From the NCBI GenBank assembly GCA_035524595.1, contig DATKOP010000079.1, positions 1 to 53,607 on the forward strand: a stretch of 53,607 bases of DNA, written 5' to 3'. Below the pieces are notes generated by a model. It did no database searches, was not told the origin of the DNA, and saw only the letters and a program-made list of their open reading frames with translations. A program made the translations under genes and the position numbers. Origin of the DNA: CAIKZZ01 sp035524595 (GTDB lineage Bacteria; Pseudomonadota; Gammaproteobacteria; Steroidobacterales; Steroidobacteraceae). This document shows positions 21,317 through 30,376 of the stretch, in pieces (position 1 is the first letter of the stretch; each line of letters opens with the position of its first letter).

Positions 21317-23695
21317 ATGGTGCACGCCGGTCACGAACCCGCCTTCGTCCGCAAGCTCGAGCACTACGTGTTCGACTTCCGGCTGCCGGTGCTGATCGTG
21401 ATCGCGGCGATGACGCTGGCGTTCGCCGCGTTCGCGGTGCGCGGCCTGCACATCGACACGCGCTTCACGAAGCAGCTGCCGCTGCAGCACGAGTACATGC
21501 GCACCTACCTCAAGCACCAGGAGGAGTTCGGCGGCGCGAATCGCGTGCTGATCGCGCTCGAGGCGCGCGACGGCAACATGTTCTCGGCCGAGTTCCTGCA
21601 GGCGCTCAAGCTCGCGACCGACGAGGTGTTCTTCATCCCGGGCGTCGACCGCGCCCGCGTGCAGTCGCTGTGGACGCCGAACGTGCGCTTCACCGAGGTT
21701 GTCGAGGGCGGCATCCAGGCCGGCGACGTGATCCCGTCCGGCTTCCAGCCGACGCCGGAGGGCCTCGCGCAGGTGCGCGAGAACATCCGCAAGGCCGGCA
21801 TCGTCGGCCGGCTGGTGGCCAACGACTTCTCGGGCGCGCTGGTGGCCGCCCAGCTGCAGGAGCAGGATCCGGCCAGCGGCCGGCCGGTGGACCTGATCAA
21901 GATCGGCGAGGCCCTCGAGAAGGTGCGCGCGCACGTCGAGCGCGGCGACCCGGCGCTCGGCATCGCGCCCGGGCACGTCGACGTCCACATCATCGGCTTC
22001 GCCAAGGTCGTCAGCGACATCGCGCAGGGCGCGCTCGCGGTCGCGATCTTCGCGATCGTGACGGTGGTGCTGACCGCGCTGTTCGTCTGGATCTACATCC
22101 AGTCGCTGCGGGTCGCGCTGGTGCCGGTGGTGTGCTCGATCGTCGCGGTCGTCTGGCAGCTCGGCCTGCTGGTGCTGCTCGGCTACGGGGTCGACCCGCT
22201 CGGCATCCTGGTGCCGTTCATCATCTTCGCGATCGGCGTGTCGCACGGCGTGCAGAAGATCAGCGCGGTCGGCGACGCCGCCCTCGACGGCGCCGACAGC
22301 AACGAGGCCGCGCGACGCACGTTCCGGTTGCTGTTCATTCCGGCGATCGTCGCGCTGCTCGCCGACCTGGTCGGCTTCGTGACGATCCTCGCGATCCCGG
22401 TCGAGGTGATCCGCGAGATGGCGATCACTGCCAGCATCGGCGTCGGCGTCGTCATCATGACCGACCTGATCCTGCTGCCGATCATGGTGTCGTTCATCCG
22501 CTTCGACCCGCGCTACGCGGACCGCGTGCGCCGGCGCCAGCAGCAGCTCGCGCCGCTGTGGCAGAAGCTCGCCGTCATCGGCGAGCGCCGCGTCGCCGCG
22601 GTGGTCATCGCGCTGGCGCTGGTGCTCGGCGTGATCGGCTTCGTCAAGGGCCGCGAGACGCCGATCGGCGACACCGCGGCCGGCGTGCCGGAACTGCGCA
22701 AGGACTCGCGCTACAACCGCGACAGCGACGTCATCACCCGCAAGTTCTCGATCGGCACCGACCTGCTGAACGTCATCGTCGAGACGCCGCCGGACGGCTG
22801 CGTCGACTACGACGTGATGCGGCGCATCGACGAGTTCGCCTGGCACATGGCGAACGTCGAGGGCGTGCGCAGCGTCGTCAGCCTGCCGGGCGTCTCGAAG
22901 GTGGTCAGCACCGGCTGGCGCGAGGGCAACCTCAAGTGGCGCAGCCTGCCCCGCAACCGGCAGGTGCTGGTGCAGGCGCAGGGCTTCATCGAGACCAGCA
23001 CGGGTCTGCTCAACAAGGACTGCACGGTGCTGCCGGTGATGCTGTTCCTCGCCGACCACCGCGCCGGCACGATCGAGCGCGTGGTGCACGAGGCCAAGAG
23101 CTTCCGCGCCGCCAATCCCTCCAGCGCGGTGAACTTCCGGCTCGCGACCGGCAACGTCGGCGTGATGGCGGCCCAGAACGAGGAGGTGCGGGCCAAGGAG
23201 ATCCCGATCCTCGTCTACCTGTTCGTCGCGATCGCGGTGATGTGCTTCGCGACCTTCCGCTCGCTGACCGGCGTCGTGGTGGTGATGATCCCGCTGGCGC
23301 TGGTGTCGGTGCTGGTGTACGCGGTCATGGCGATCGTCGGCATCGGGCTCAAGGTCACGACGCTGCCGATGGTGGCGCTCGGCGCCGGCATCGGCGTCGA
23401 CTACGGCATCTACCTGTTCAGCCGCATGCAGGCCTTCCTGCACCAGGGCCAGACCGTGCACGAGGCGTTCCTGCACACGCTCAGGGTCACCGGCGCCAGC
23501 ATCTTCTTCACCGGCATCACGCTCGCGATCGGCGTCGCGAGCTGGGTGTTCTCGCCGCTCAAGTTCCAGGCCGACGTCGGCGTCATGCTGACCTTCATGT
23601 TCGTCGTCAACATGCTGGCGGCGATGCTGCTGCTGCCGGCGCTCGCCGCCTGGTTCGTCGCGCCGTCGCGGCCGCAGCCGCCGCCGGCCGGCTAG
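21317..23695 (+). CDS. MMPL/RND-type inner-membrane transporter
   Basis: The 792-residue permease has the 12-helix, two-repeat architecture of MMPL proteins: one N-terminal helix (about 20-42), a large periplasmic loop, a five-helix bundle (about 225-395), and the same arrangement repeated (helix about 430, bundle about 630-790). GAGIGVDYGIYLFSRMQ is a typical second-half motif in transmembrane helix 10, with the Asp expected to relay protons. MMPL transporters move lipids or hydrophobic small molecules. There is no membrane-fusion or TolC gene next to it; the DUF1302, DUF1329 and YCF48 partners take that place. Confidence 0.92.
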   Translation: MVHAGHEPAFVRKLEHYVFDFRLPVLIVIAAMTLAFAAFAVRGLHIDTRFTKQLPLQHEYMRTYLKHQEEFGGANRVLIALEARDGNMFSAEFLQALKLATDEVFFIPGVDRARVQSLWTPNVRFTEVVEGGIQAGDVIPSGFQPTPEGLAQVRENIRKAGIVGRLVANDFSGALVAAQLQEQDPASGRPVDLIKIGEALEKVRAHVERGDPALGIAPGHVDVHIIGFAKVVSDIAQGALAVAIFAIVTVVLTALFVWIYIQSLRVALVPVVCSIVAVVWQLGLLVLLGYGVDPLGILVPFIIFAIGVSHGVQKISAVGDAALDGADSNEAARRTFRLLFIPAIVALLADLVGFVTILAIPVEVIREMAITASIGVGVVIMTDLILLPIMVSFIRFDPRYADRVRRRQQQLAPLWQKLAVIGERRVAAVVIALALVLGVIGFVKGRETPIGDTAAGVPELRKDSRYNRDSDVITRKFSIGTDLLNVIVETPPDGCVDYDVMRRIDEFAWHMANVEGVRSVVSLPGVSKVVSTGWREGNLKWRSLPRNRQVLVQAQGFIETSTGLLNKDCTVLPVMLFLADHRAGTIERVVHEAKSFRAANPSSAVNFRLATGNVGVMAAQNEEVRAKEIPILVYLFVAIAVMCFATFRSLTGVVVVMIPLALVSVLVYAVMAIVGIGLKVTTLPMVALGAGIGVDYGIYLFSRMQAFLHQGQTVHEAFLHTLRVTGASIFFTGITLAIGVASWVFSPLKFQADVGVMLTFMFVVNMLAAMLLLPALAAWFVAPSRPQPPPAG

Positions 23696-23704
23696 CCCGG
23701 CAGC

Positions 23705-24127
23705 TCAGTCGACGCCGGGCCGGCGCCGCAGGTGCTTGACCGCGGTGCGCTGCTTCTTGCCCTCGAGGCGCCGCTCGCGCGCGCCGCGGCTCGGCTTGGT
23801 CGCGCGCCGCGGCTTCGGCCGCTGGCGCGCCGCGGTGATCAGCCCGGCGAGGCGCTCGAGCGCGTCGCGGCGGTTCGCCTCCTGGGTGCGGTGGCGGTGC
23901 GCGGTCAGCACGATCCAGCCGTCGCGCGTCAGGCGCCGGCCGGCGAGCGTGCCGATGCGGGCGCGCGAGTACTCGTCGAGGAGCGTCGAGGCCGCGGCGT
24001 TGAAGCGCAGCTGCACCGCGCTCGCCACCTTGTTGACGTTCTGCCCGCCCGGGCCGGGGGCGCGGATGTAGTCGAACTCGAGCTCCGCGTCGGGGACGAC
24101 GATGCCGGCGCCGAGCTCGACGCCCAA
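23705..24127 (-). CDS. arfB: Alternative ribosome-rescue factor ArfB (YaeJ)
   Basis: ArfB releases stalled ribosomes by hydrolysing peptidyl-tRNA without a stop codon. The catalytic GGQ loop is in RAPGPGGQNVNK (residues 27-29), and the Lys/Arg-rich C-terminal tail that enters the empty mRNA channel is present from about residue 103. Length (140) equals that of the family. The start is a TTG at 24127; the next residues VELGAGIVVPDAELEF align with the family N-terminus, so no better start exists. It lies one base after the MscS stop, so the two are likely co-transcribed. Confidence 0.93.
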   Translation of the reverse strand: MGVELGAGIVVPDAELEFDYIRAPGPGGQNVNKVASAVQLRFNAAASTLLDEYSRARIGTLAGRRLTRDGWIVLTAHRHRTQEANRRDALERLAGLITAARQRPKPRRATKPSRGARERRLEGKKQRTAVKHLRRRPGVD

Positions 24128-24128
24128 C

Positions 24129-25541
24129 TCAGGGCCCGACCGGGTGGTGGTGGCCGCCGGGCACCGCCGGCGCCGCGCCGCCCGGCGAGGGCTCGCGGCG
24201 CTCGGGCACGCGCACCGGCAGCGCGCCCTGGCCGATGATGCGGCCGTCGGCGTCGTACATCCGCACGTCGAGCTGCGCGCGCGGGATGCGGATGCCGTGC
24301 GCCTTGAACAGCCGCCAGATGGCGCGGTTGACGTCGGAGCGGACGTTGTTGACGCCGGCCTCGGGGTCGGCGATCCAGAAGCGCAGCTCGAGGTCCGGCC
24401 CGTAGTCGTGGAAGCCCATCAGCCGGGCGACCGGCGCCGGGTCGCGCAGGATGCGCGGCGAGCACTTGGCGGCCTCGAGCAGCACCGCCATCGCGTCCTC
24501 CGGGTCGTCGTCGTAGCTGACCCGCACCGGCAGCTTCAGCCGCACGCGCTTGTCGCTGTAGCTCCAGTTGATCACCTGGTTGGTGATCAGGTTCTGGTTC
24601 GGCACCAGCGTCTCGACGCCGTCGCGGTCGCGGACCACGACGTAGCGGCCGCGCAGCTCCTGCACCCAGCCGAAGCCCTCGGTGCTGGTGCCGATCGTGC
24701 CGGTGAAGCTGATGACGTCGCCGGGCTTGATCGACTTGTCCATCAGCAGCACGAAGCCGCTGACGAAGTTCGCGGCGATCGCCTGCAGGCCGAAGCCGAG
24801 TCCGAGGCCGAGCGCGCCGCTGAAGATGCTGAGCACGCCGAGGTTCAGGCCCGAGGCCGACAGCCCGAGCAGCACGCCGAAGCCGATCAGGAACGCGTAG
24901 GCGAACTTCGCCACCGCGATGCGGGTGTTGGCCGCGAGGCCGTGCAGCCCGTGCAGGCGGCGCTCCAGCCAGCGGCCGATCCAGGCGCTGACGATGACGA
25001 ACGCGATCACCGTGAACAGCGAGCGGATGATCGACCAGAGCGTCAGCGAGGTGTCGCCGCGCTTGGTCGAGGTGACCGCGATCGAGTCGAGGAAGGCGGT
25101 CACCGCCTCGAGCCAGCCGAGCAGGTGCATCGCCACGAAGAACCAGACGAACAGCGCGGCGCGCACCTCCCAGGTCCGCAGCCGGCCGTTGCGGCCGACC
25201 GAGACCCGCAGCAGGAAGGCCACCGCGCGGATCGCGACCAGCGAGCCGTACAGCTCGAGGCTGAGGCTCAGCAGGCGCGTGTCGAGGGTCGTCAGGCCGA
25301 ACATGGCGCGGGCCAGCAACAGCACGAGCAACCCGGTGCCGTACGGCACCGCCAGCAGCGTCGCCTCGCGCACCGCCCGCTCGCCGGCGCTGCGCGGCTC
25401 GGCGGCCGGCCAGCGGCGGATCATGCGCCCCGCGATCACGGCGGCGGCCGCGGCGGTCGCGAGCAGCACGGCCGCCAGCAGCGAGCCGGGGGTCAGCCAG
25501 TCGCGGGCGAAGGTGTGCAGGCTCTCGTTCAGCTGTTCCAT
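24129..25541 (-). CDS. MscS-family mechanosensitive channel
   Basis: The 470-residue protein has several N-terminal membrane helices and the conserved pore helix and beta domain: GALGLGLGFGLQAIAANFVSG, then GFVLLMDKSIKPGDVISF and LVPNQNLITNQVINWSY. These are hallmarks of small-conductance mechanosensitive channels that vent solutes on osmotic downshift. The extra N-terminal helices make it larger than E. coli MscS (286 residues). A soluble alpha/beta C-terminal domain and a His/Pro tail follow. It heads a two-gene unit with arfB. Confidence 0.93.
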   Translation of the reverse strand: MEQLNESLHTFARDWLTPGSLLAAVLLATAAAAAVIAGRMIRRWPAAEPRSAGERAVREATLLAVPYGTGLLVLLLARAMFGLTTLDTRLLSLSLELYGSLVAIRAVAFLLRVSVGRNGRLRTWEVRAALFVWFFVAMHLLGWLEAVTAFLDSIAVTSTKRGDTSLTLWSIIRSLFTVIAFVIVSAWIGRWLERRLHGLHGLAANTRIAVAKFAYAFLIGFGVLLGLSASGLNLGVLSIFSGALGLGLGFGLQAIAANFVSGFVLLMDKSIKPGDVISFTGTIGTSTEGFGWVQELRGRYVVVRDRDGVETLVPNQNLITNQVINWSYSDKRVRLKLPVRVSYDDDPEDAMAVLLEAAKCSPRILRDPAPVARLMGFHDYGPDLELRFWIADPEAGVNNVRSDVNRAIWRLFKAHGIRIPRAQLDVRMYDADGRIIGQGALPVRVPERREPSPGGAAPAVPGGHHHPVGP

Positions 25542-25569
25542 GCGGCTCGTCTGCCCGGCGCGGCGCGCC

Positions 25570-25794
25570 TCAGGCGTTGAGGTCGGGGATCAGTTCGCTT
25601 TCCAGCCGGGTGATCTGGTCCTTGAGCAGCAGCTTGCGCTTCTTCAGGCGCTTGAGTTGCAGTTCGTCGACGCGCAGGTCCAGCTGCAGGCGCTCGATCA
25701 CGTCGTCGAGGTCGCGGTGCTCGATGCGCAGTTCGCGCAGCCGCTCCAGGCGCTGAAACAGCTCGGTATTGACCTTGTCGGTGGTGTCCGTCAT
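25570..25794 (-). CDS. YdcH/DUF465 family small protein
   Basis: The 74-residue protein is one long helical hairpin. RIEHRDLDDVIERLQ and LKRLKKRKLLLKDQI are the typical DUF465 signature. It has no known enzymatic role; similar proteins are small coiled-coil factors. The ATG overlaps the stop of the PHP gene by four bases (ATGA), so it is the last gene of the cysQ operon. It lies 28 bases before the MscS gene. Confidence 0.88.
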   Translation of the reverse strand: MTDTTDKVNTELFQRLERLRELRIEHRDLDDVIERLQLDLRVDELQLKRLKKRKLLLKDQITRLESELIPDLNA

Positions 25795-26648
25795 GCCTCG
25801 AGCGATCTAGACGTCGCCGGCCCCCATCGTTTCCAGACCGGCACGACAGCCCCGGGCAGCTTAGCCAATCGCCCCGGCCGATGCCACGGCAACGAGGGGT
25901 CGTGGCAGTCGGAGCCGACCGAGCCCTCCAGGCCGGCGCGCAGCGCGAGGCCGAGCGCGGCCTCGACCTGGTGCGCGGCGGCACCGCCGCTGACGACCTC
26001 GAGCGCCGCGCCGCCGGCGGCGCGGAATTCGGCGGCGAGCGTGCGGCGCTGGCCCGCGGACAGCGTGTAGCGCAGCGGGTGGGCGAGCACCGCCGCGCCG
26101 CCGGCCGCGACGATGTCGGCGACGGTGGCGTCGAGTTCCGGCCAGTCGGCCGCGACGTGCGCCGGCCGGCCGCGCCCGAGCCAGCGGCCGAAGGCGGCGG
26201 CAACGTCGGCGGCGGCGCCGAGCTCGACCAGGGCGCGCGCGAAATGCGTCCGGGTCGGCGCCTCGTGCGCCGCGAGGCGCCGGTAGGCCTCGCCGCCGGG
26301 CGCGCCGGCGCGGTCGAGCCGCGCGGCGATATCGCGCGCGCGCGCCTGCCGCAGCGCGAGCCGCGCGCGCACCGCCGCCACGACGCCGGCGGCGGCGGGG
26401 TCGATGCCGAGCCCGACGACGTGCACACTGCGCCCGCGCCAGCGCGCCGACAGTTCGATGCCGGTCAGGCAGACGAGGCCGTGGCGCGCGGCCGCGGCCT
26501 GCGCCTCGGCCTGCCCGGCGACGGTGTCGTGGTCGGTCAGCGCGAACACGCCGATCGCCGCGCCGGCCAGGAGCTCGACCAGCGCCGCCGGCGACAGCAC
26601 CCCGTCGGAGCAGGTCGAGTGCAGGTGCAGGTCGACGCCGTCGCTCAT
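25791..26648 (-). CDS. PHP-domain phosphatase (RnaAM/YciV type)
   Basis: The 285-residue protein starts with the PHP metal motif VDLHLHSTCSDG, then LTDHDTVAG, and later VLAHPLRYTLSAGQR and VGSDCHDP, which complete the trinuclear metal site. Members of this size are 3',5'-nucleoside bisphosphate phosphatases that act on pAp and also trim RNA 5' ends (RnaAM, formerly TrpH). I use the ATG at 26648, which overlaps the DUF3301 stop, rather than upstream in-frame codons. It lies in one operon with cysQ, whose product also hydrolyses pAp. Confidence 0.9.
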   Translation of the reverse strand: MSDGVDLHLHSTCSDGVLSPAALVELLAGAAIGVFALTDHDTVAGQAEAQAAAARHGLVCLTGIELSARWRGRSVHVVGLGIDPAAAGVVAAVRARLALRQARARDIAARLDRAGAPGGEAYRRLAAHEAPTRTHFARALVELGAAADVAAAFGRWLGRGRPAHVAADWPELDATVADIVAAGGAAVLAHPLRYTLSAGQRRTLAAEFRAAGGAALEVVSGGAAAHQVEAALGLALRAGLEGSVGSDCHDPSLPWHRPGRLAKLPGAVVPVWKRWGPATSRSLEA

Positions 26649-26965
26649 GCGAGGCGCTGCTCGACCAGCGTCGGCCCTAGGCCGACGATCTCGATCTCGT
26701 GGCCGCGCAGGATCACGAAGCCCTGGCGGCGCGTGGTGCCGTCCTCGCTGTAGTCGAACAGGTAGGTGCGGTAGAGCGCGAGGCCGCGGGCCGCGCGTCC
26801 GGCGCGCCAGGACTTGAACACGACGGTGGCGTCGAGCAGCTGCAGACCGGCGCGCTCGCACGCCTCGTGCGCCGCCGCGAAGGCGACCGCGCGCGCCTCG
26901 ACGCCCGCGCGCCAGGCGAACACGAGCGCCGCGCCGAGGAGCGCGAAGGCCGCGAACTCGGTCAT
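26645..26965 (-). CDS. DUF3301 membrane-anchored protein
   Basis: The 106-residue product has one N-terminal membrane segment (about 4-20) and a short soluble domain with LQLLDATVVFKSW and YRTYLFDYSEDGTTRRQGFV, the DUF3301 signature. The family is widespread in gammaproteobacteria and has no assigned function. It begins 7 bases after cysQ and its stop overlaps the PHP gene start (ATGA), so its product is made together with two nucleotide phosphatases. Confidence 0.9.
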   Translation of the reverse strand: MTEFAAFALLGAALVFAWRAGVEARAVAFAAAHEACERAGLQLLDATVVFKSWRAGRAARGLALYRTYLFDYSEDGTTRRQGFVILRGHEIEIVGLGPTLVEQRLA

Positions 26966-26972
26966 GCGCGCC

Positions 26973-27770
<798 letters not shown>

Positions 27771-27794
27771 CGGCAGTCCCGGCGGGCAGCGCGT

Positions 27795-27802
27795 TATATC
27801 AT
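27795..27802 (+). promoter_or_regulatory. Candidate -10 box for yrfG
   Basis: TATATCAT contains TATCAT (27797-27802), a five-of-six match to the -10 consensus, only six bases before the GTG start at 27809. Transcription from it would produce a leaderless or nearly leaderless message. No good -35 is seen. Confidence 0.4.
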
Positions 27803-27808
27803 AGAGGG

Positions 27809-28474
27809 GTGAGGACGCCGGCCCCGCCACTGCCCTGGGACCAGATCGACACCGTGCTGCTCGACATGGACGGCACGCTGCTCGACCTGCGCTTCGACAA
27901 CTGGTTCTGGCAGGAGCACGTGCCCGGCGTCTACGCGCTGACCTACGGGCTGAGCAACGAGGCCGCGCTCGAGGCGCTGATGCCGCGCTTCGCGGCCGCG
28001 CGCGGCCGGCTCGACTGGTACTGCATCGACTACTGGAGCCGCGAGCTCGGCCTCGACATCCGCGCGATCAAGCGCGGCGTGCGCGAGCAGGTCGCATGGA
28101 TCCCCGGCGCCGAGGCCTTCCTCCGGCGGCTGCGCGCGCTCGGCAAGCGGCGGCTGCTGCTCACCAACGCCCATCCCGAGACACTCGCGATCAAGGACGA
28201 ACACGCCGACCTCGTGGGCCACCTCGACGCCGTCTACTCGACCCATCCCTTCGGCGTGCCGAAGGAGGACCCGGCCTTCTGGCCGCGCTTCGCCTCGCAG
28301 GTGCCCTTCGACGCGGCGCGCACGCTGTTCGTCGACGACAGCCTGCCGGTGCTGCGCGCGGCGCACGAGTACGGCATCGGCTGGCTGCGGGCCATCCGCC
28401 ACCCGGACTCCGCGCGGCCGGCGCGCGATACCGCCGGCTTCGTCGGCGTCGACTCGATCGCCGAGCTGCTCTAG
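27809..28474 (+). CDS. yrfG: GMP/IMP 5'-nucleotidase YrfG (HAD family)
   Basis: The 221-residue HAD hydrolase has the nucleophile motif VLLDMDGTLLDL (Asp19, Asp21), motif II in LLLTNAH and the late acidic motif FVDDSLPVL. WYCIDYWSRELGLD in the cap domain matches E. coli YrfG (GMP/IMP nucleotidase). The start is GTG at 27809 by alignment with the family, with no room for a normal ribosome binding site. It diverges from cysQ across 38 bases. It ends 7 bases before the convergent helicase gene. Confidence 0.9.
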   Translation: MRTPAPPLPWDQIDTVLLDMDGTLLDLRFDNWFWQEHVPGVYALTYGLSNEAALEALMPRFAAARGRLDWYCIDYWSRELGLDIRAIKRGVREQVAWIPGAEAFLRRLRALGKRRLLLTNAHPETLAIKDEHADLVGHLDAVYSTHPFGVPKEDPAFWPRFASQVPFDAARTLFVDDSLPVLRAAHEYGIGWLRAIRHPDSARPARDTAGFVGVDSIAELL

Positions 28475-28481
28475 GCGGCGC

Positions 28482-30218
28482 TCAGAGGCGCAGCGCCCAC
28501 CAGGTGAGCGCGGCCGCGATCAGCAGCCCGACGCCGAGCAGCGCGAGCCGACCGGCCCGTGGCAGGCCGGCGGCCATCGGCCCGCTGACCGTCGCCGCAG
28601 CCTCGGGACCACCGGCCGCCGCGGCAGTCTTGGCACCGCCGCGCCCGCCGCGGCGCCGGCGCCGGCGCTTGCGCGGTGCGCCCTCGGCCGGTGCCGCGGC
28701 CGGGGTCGGGGTCGGGGCAGGGGCCGGGGCCGCGCCGGCGGCCGGCGCGCCCGCCGGATCCCGCGGGCCCTCCGCGCGGCGCGGCGGCGGCTCTCGCCGC
28801 GGCGCCTCCGCCGCAACCGTGCCGGCGGGCGGTGCCGGCGCGATCAGCCCGCGCGGCCTCTCGCCGCGGTCGCCGGGGCGCGGCCCGCCGCGCCCGCCGC
28901 GGCTGCCACCGGGCCCGCCCGGGCCGCGGGGCCCGGAGCGAGGTCCGCCCGGGCGCGACCCGCCGCGGCCGCCGTAGCCTGCGTGGCTGCGGCCACCGCC
29001 GCGGCTGTAGTGATCGTGCGGCGCCGCCACCACCTCGGCGACGACCTCCTTGTCCACGGCCTCGACCGGGAGCTTCCTGCCGATGAAGGCCTCGATGTCC
29101 GGCAGCGACTGCACGTAGTCCTCGCAGCCGAAGCTGACCGCGTCGCCCGCGGCGCCGGCGCGCGCGGTGCGGCCGATGCGGTGGACGTAGTCCTCGGGGT
29201 CCTGCGGCAGGTCGTAGTTGAACACGTGGCTGACGTCCGGGATGTGCAGGCCGCGCGCCGCGACGTCGGTCGCGATCAGCACCGGCAGCCGGCCCTCGTG
29301 GAAGTCGCGCAGCATCCGCAGGCGCTTGTTCTGCGGCACGTCGCCGGACATCGCCTCGGCGTCGATGTTGTTGGCGCGCAGCGTCGCCTCGAGGCGCTCG
29401 GCGGTGCGCTTCATGTTGACGAACACCATGGTCCGGGTCGCGTTCAGCTTCTTCAGCAGGCCGACCAGCAGGCCGACCTTCTCCTCCATCGACGGGAAGT
29501 AGATGACCTGGCGGACCTTGTCAGCCGTCACCTTCTCCGGCTCGATGCGGATCAGCTCCGGCTCGTTCATGTGCTCGTAGGCAAGCTCGAGCACGCGCTG
29601 CGACAGCGTCGCGGAGAACAGCATCGACAGCCGCTGCGCCGGCTCCGGCATGCGCCGCAGCAGGTAGCGGATGTCGGCGATGAAGCCGAGGTCGAACATG
29701 CGGTCGGCCTCGTCGAGCACCATCACCTGCACGTGGCGCAGCTCGAACACGCGCTGCTTGAAGTAGTCGATGATCCGCCCCGGCGTGCCGATCAGGATGT
29801 CGACGCCGGCCTCGAGCTGGCGGCGCTGCTTCTCGTAGTCGACGCCGCCGAAGGCGAGCCCGAGGGTCAGGCCGCAGTACTGGCCGAGGAGCTCGGCGTC
29901 CTTGTGGATCTGCACCGCGAGCTCGCGGGTCGGCGCGAGGATGAAGCCGCGCGGCGAGGTCAGCGGCCGGTCCGGGTGCGGCGGGGTGCGCATCAGGTTG
30001 GCGAACATTGCGACCAGGAATGCGGCGGTCTTGCCGGTGCCGGTCTGCGCCTGGCCGGCGACGTCGAGCCCGGCCAGGGCCCGCGGCAGCGTGCCGGCCT
30101 GGATCGGCGTGCAGCGTTCGAAGCCGGCGTCGGCGATGCCGCGGGCGAGCGGCTCGGGCAGGTGGAGACTGGAGAAACTCAGGTCGGTTACGGCTGTCTG
30201 GTCTGTCACGGATACCAC
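28482..30218 (-). CDS. rhlB: DEAD-box RNA helicase, RhlB type, with C-terminal membrane segment
   Basis: The helicase core (about 1-390) has the Q motif, Walker A AQTGTGKT, VLDEADRMFD, SATLS and HRIGRTARAG. Overall similarity is to RhlB, the RNA helicase of the RNA degradosome. After it come an Arg/Gly-rich segment (about 400-470), a Pro/Ala stretch, a run of Arg (RKRRRRRRGGRGG) and then a hydrophobic segment to the end (about 558-578, LALLGVGLLIAAAL...). That terminal segment is unexpected for RhlB and could anchor the enzyme in the membrane. Starts at GTG 30218 or GTG 30209 are both possible. Confidence 0.88.
   Translation of the reverse strand: MVSVTDQTAVTDLSFSSLHLPEPLARGIADAGFERCTPIQAGTLPRALAGLDVAGQAQTGTGKTAAFLVAMFANLMRTPPHPDRPLTSPRGFILAPTRELAVQIHKDAELLGQYCGLTLGLAFGGVDYEKQRRQLEAGVDILIGTPGRIIDYFKQRVFELRHVQVMVLDEADRMFDLGFIADIRYLLRRMPEPAQRLSMLFSATLSQRVLELAYEHMNEPELIRIEPEKVTADKVRQVIYFPSMEEKVGLLVGLLKKLNATRTMVFVNMKRTAERLEATLRANNIDAEAMSGDVPQNKRLRMLRDFHEGRLPVLIATDVAARGLHIPDVSHVFNYDLPQDPEDYVHRIGRTARAGAAGDAVSFGCEDYVQSLPDIEAFIGRKLPVEAVDKEVVAEVVAAPHDHYSRGGGRSHAGYGGRGGSRPGGPRSGPRGPGGPGGSRGGRGGPRPGDRGERPRGLIAPAPPAGTVAAEAPRREPPPRRAEGPRDPAGAPAAGAAPAPAPTPTPAAAPAEGAPRKRRRRRRGGRGGAKTAAAAGGPEAAATVSGPMAAGLPRAGRLALLGVGLLIAAALTWWALRL
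28702..28729 (+). repeat. Guanine-tract run, possible G-quadruplex
   Basis: Five GGGG tracts separated by two bases each lie on the plus strand, the template strand of the helicase gene. In the protein they encode an Ala/Pro/Thr linker. The spacing fits intramolecular quadruplex formation. Confidence 0.6.
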
Positions 30219-30249
30219 ATTTGGCTGAGGTTCACGGCCCTCGGGAGGC

Positions 30250-30278
30250 TTGCAAAGCGGCCGTGGACCAGATAAAAC
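30250..30278 (+). promoter_or_regulatory. Weak candidate promoter for trxA-rho
   Basis: TTGCAA (30250-30255) and TAAAAC (30273-30278) are separated by 17 bases. If used, the message has a leader of about 390 bases. Confidence 0.25.
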
Positions 30279-30330
30279 ATCGTCTCATTCGGCATCCCTG
30301 CCGCACCCATTTAGGTCCCCAGGTCCGCTA

Positions 30331-30376
30331 GATCGGGTCCCGAATCGGGTCCGTAGATCGGGTCTTAACGTCGGGC
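30331..30376. repeat. Cluster of imperfect GATCGGGTC repeats
   Basis: GATCGGGTC occurs at 30331-30339 and 30356-30364, with AATCGGGTC at 30343-30351 and a looser GTCGGGCTC near 30370. The 12-13 base period could be a protein-binding array or repeated leader structure. Confidence 0.45.

Noticed and set aside
20177..23476. A 1099-residue minus-strand ORF opposite the YCF48 and MMPL genes
   Set aside because: Low-complexity composition (His, Asp, Arg, Val) and complete overlap with two recognised genes mark it as a shadow frame.
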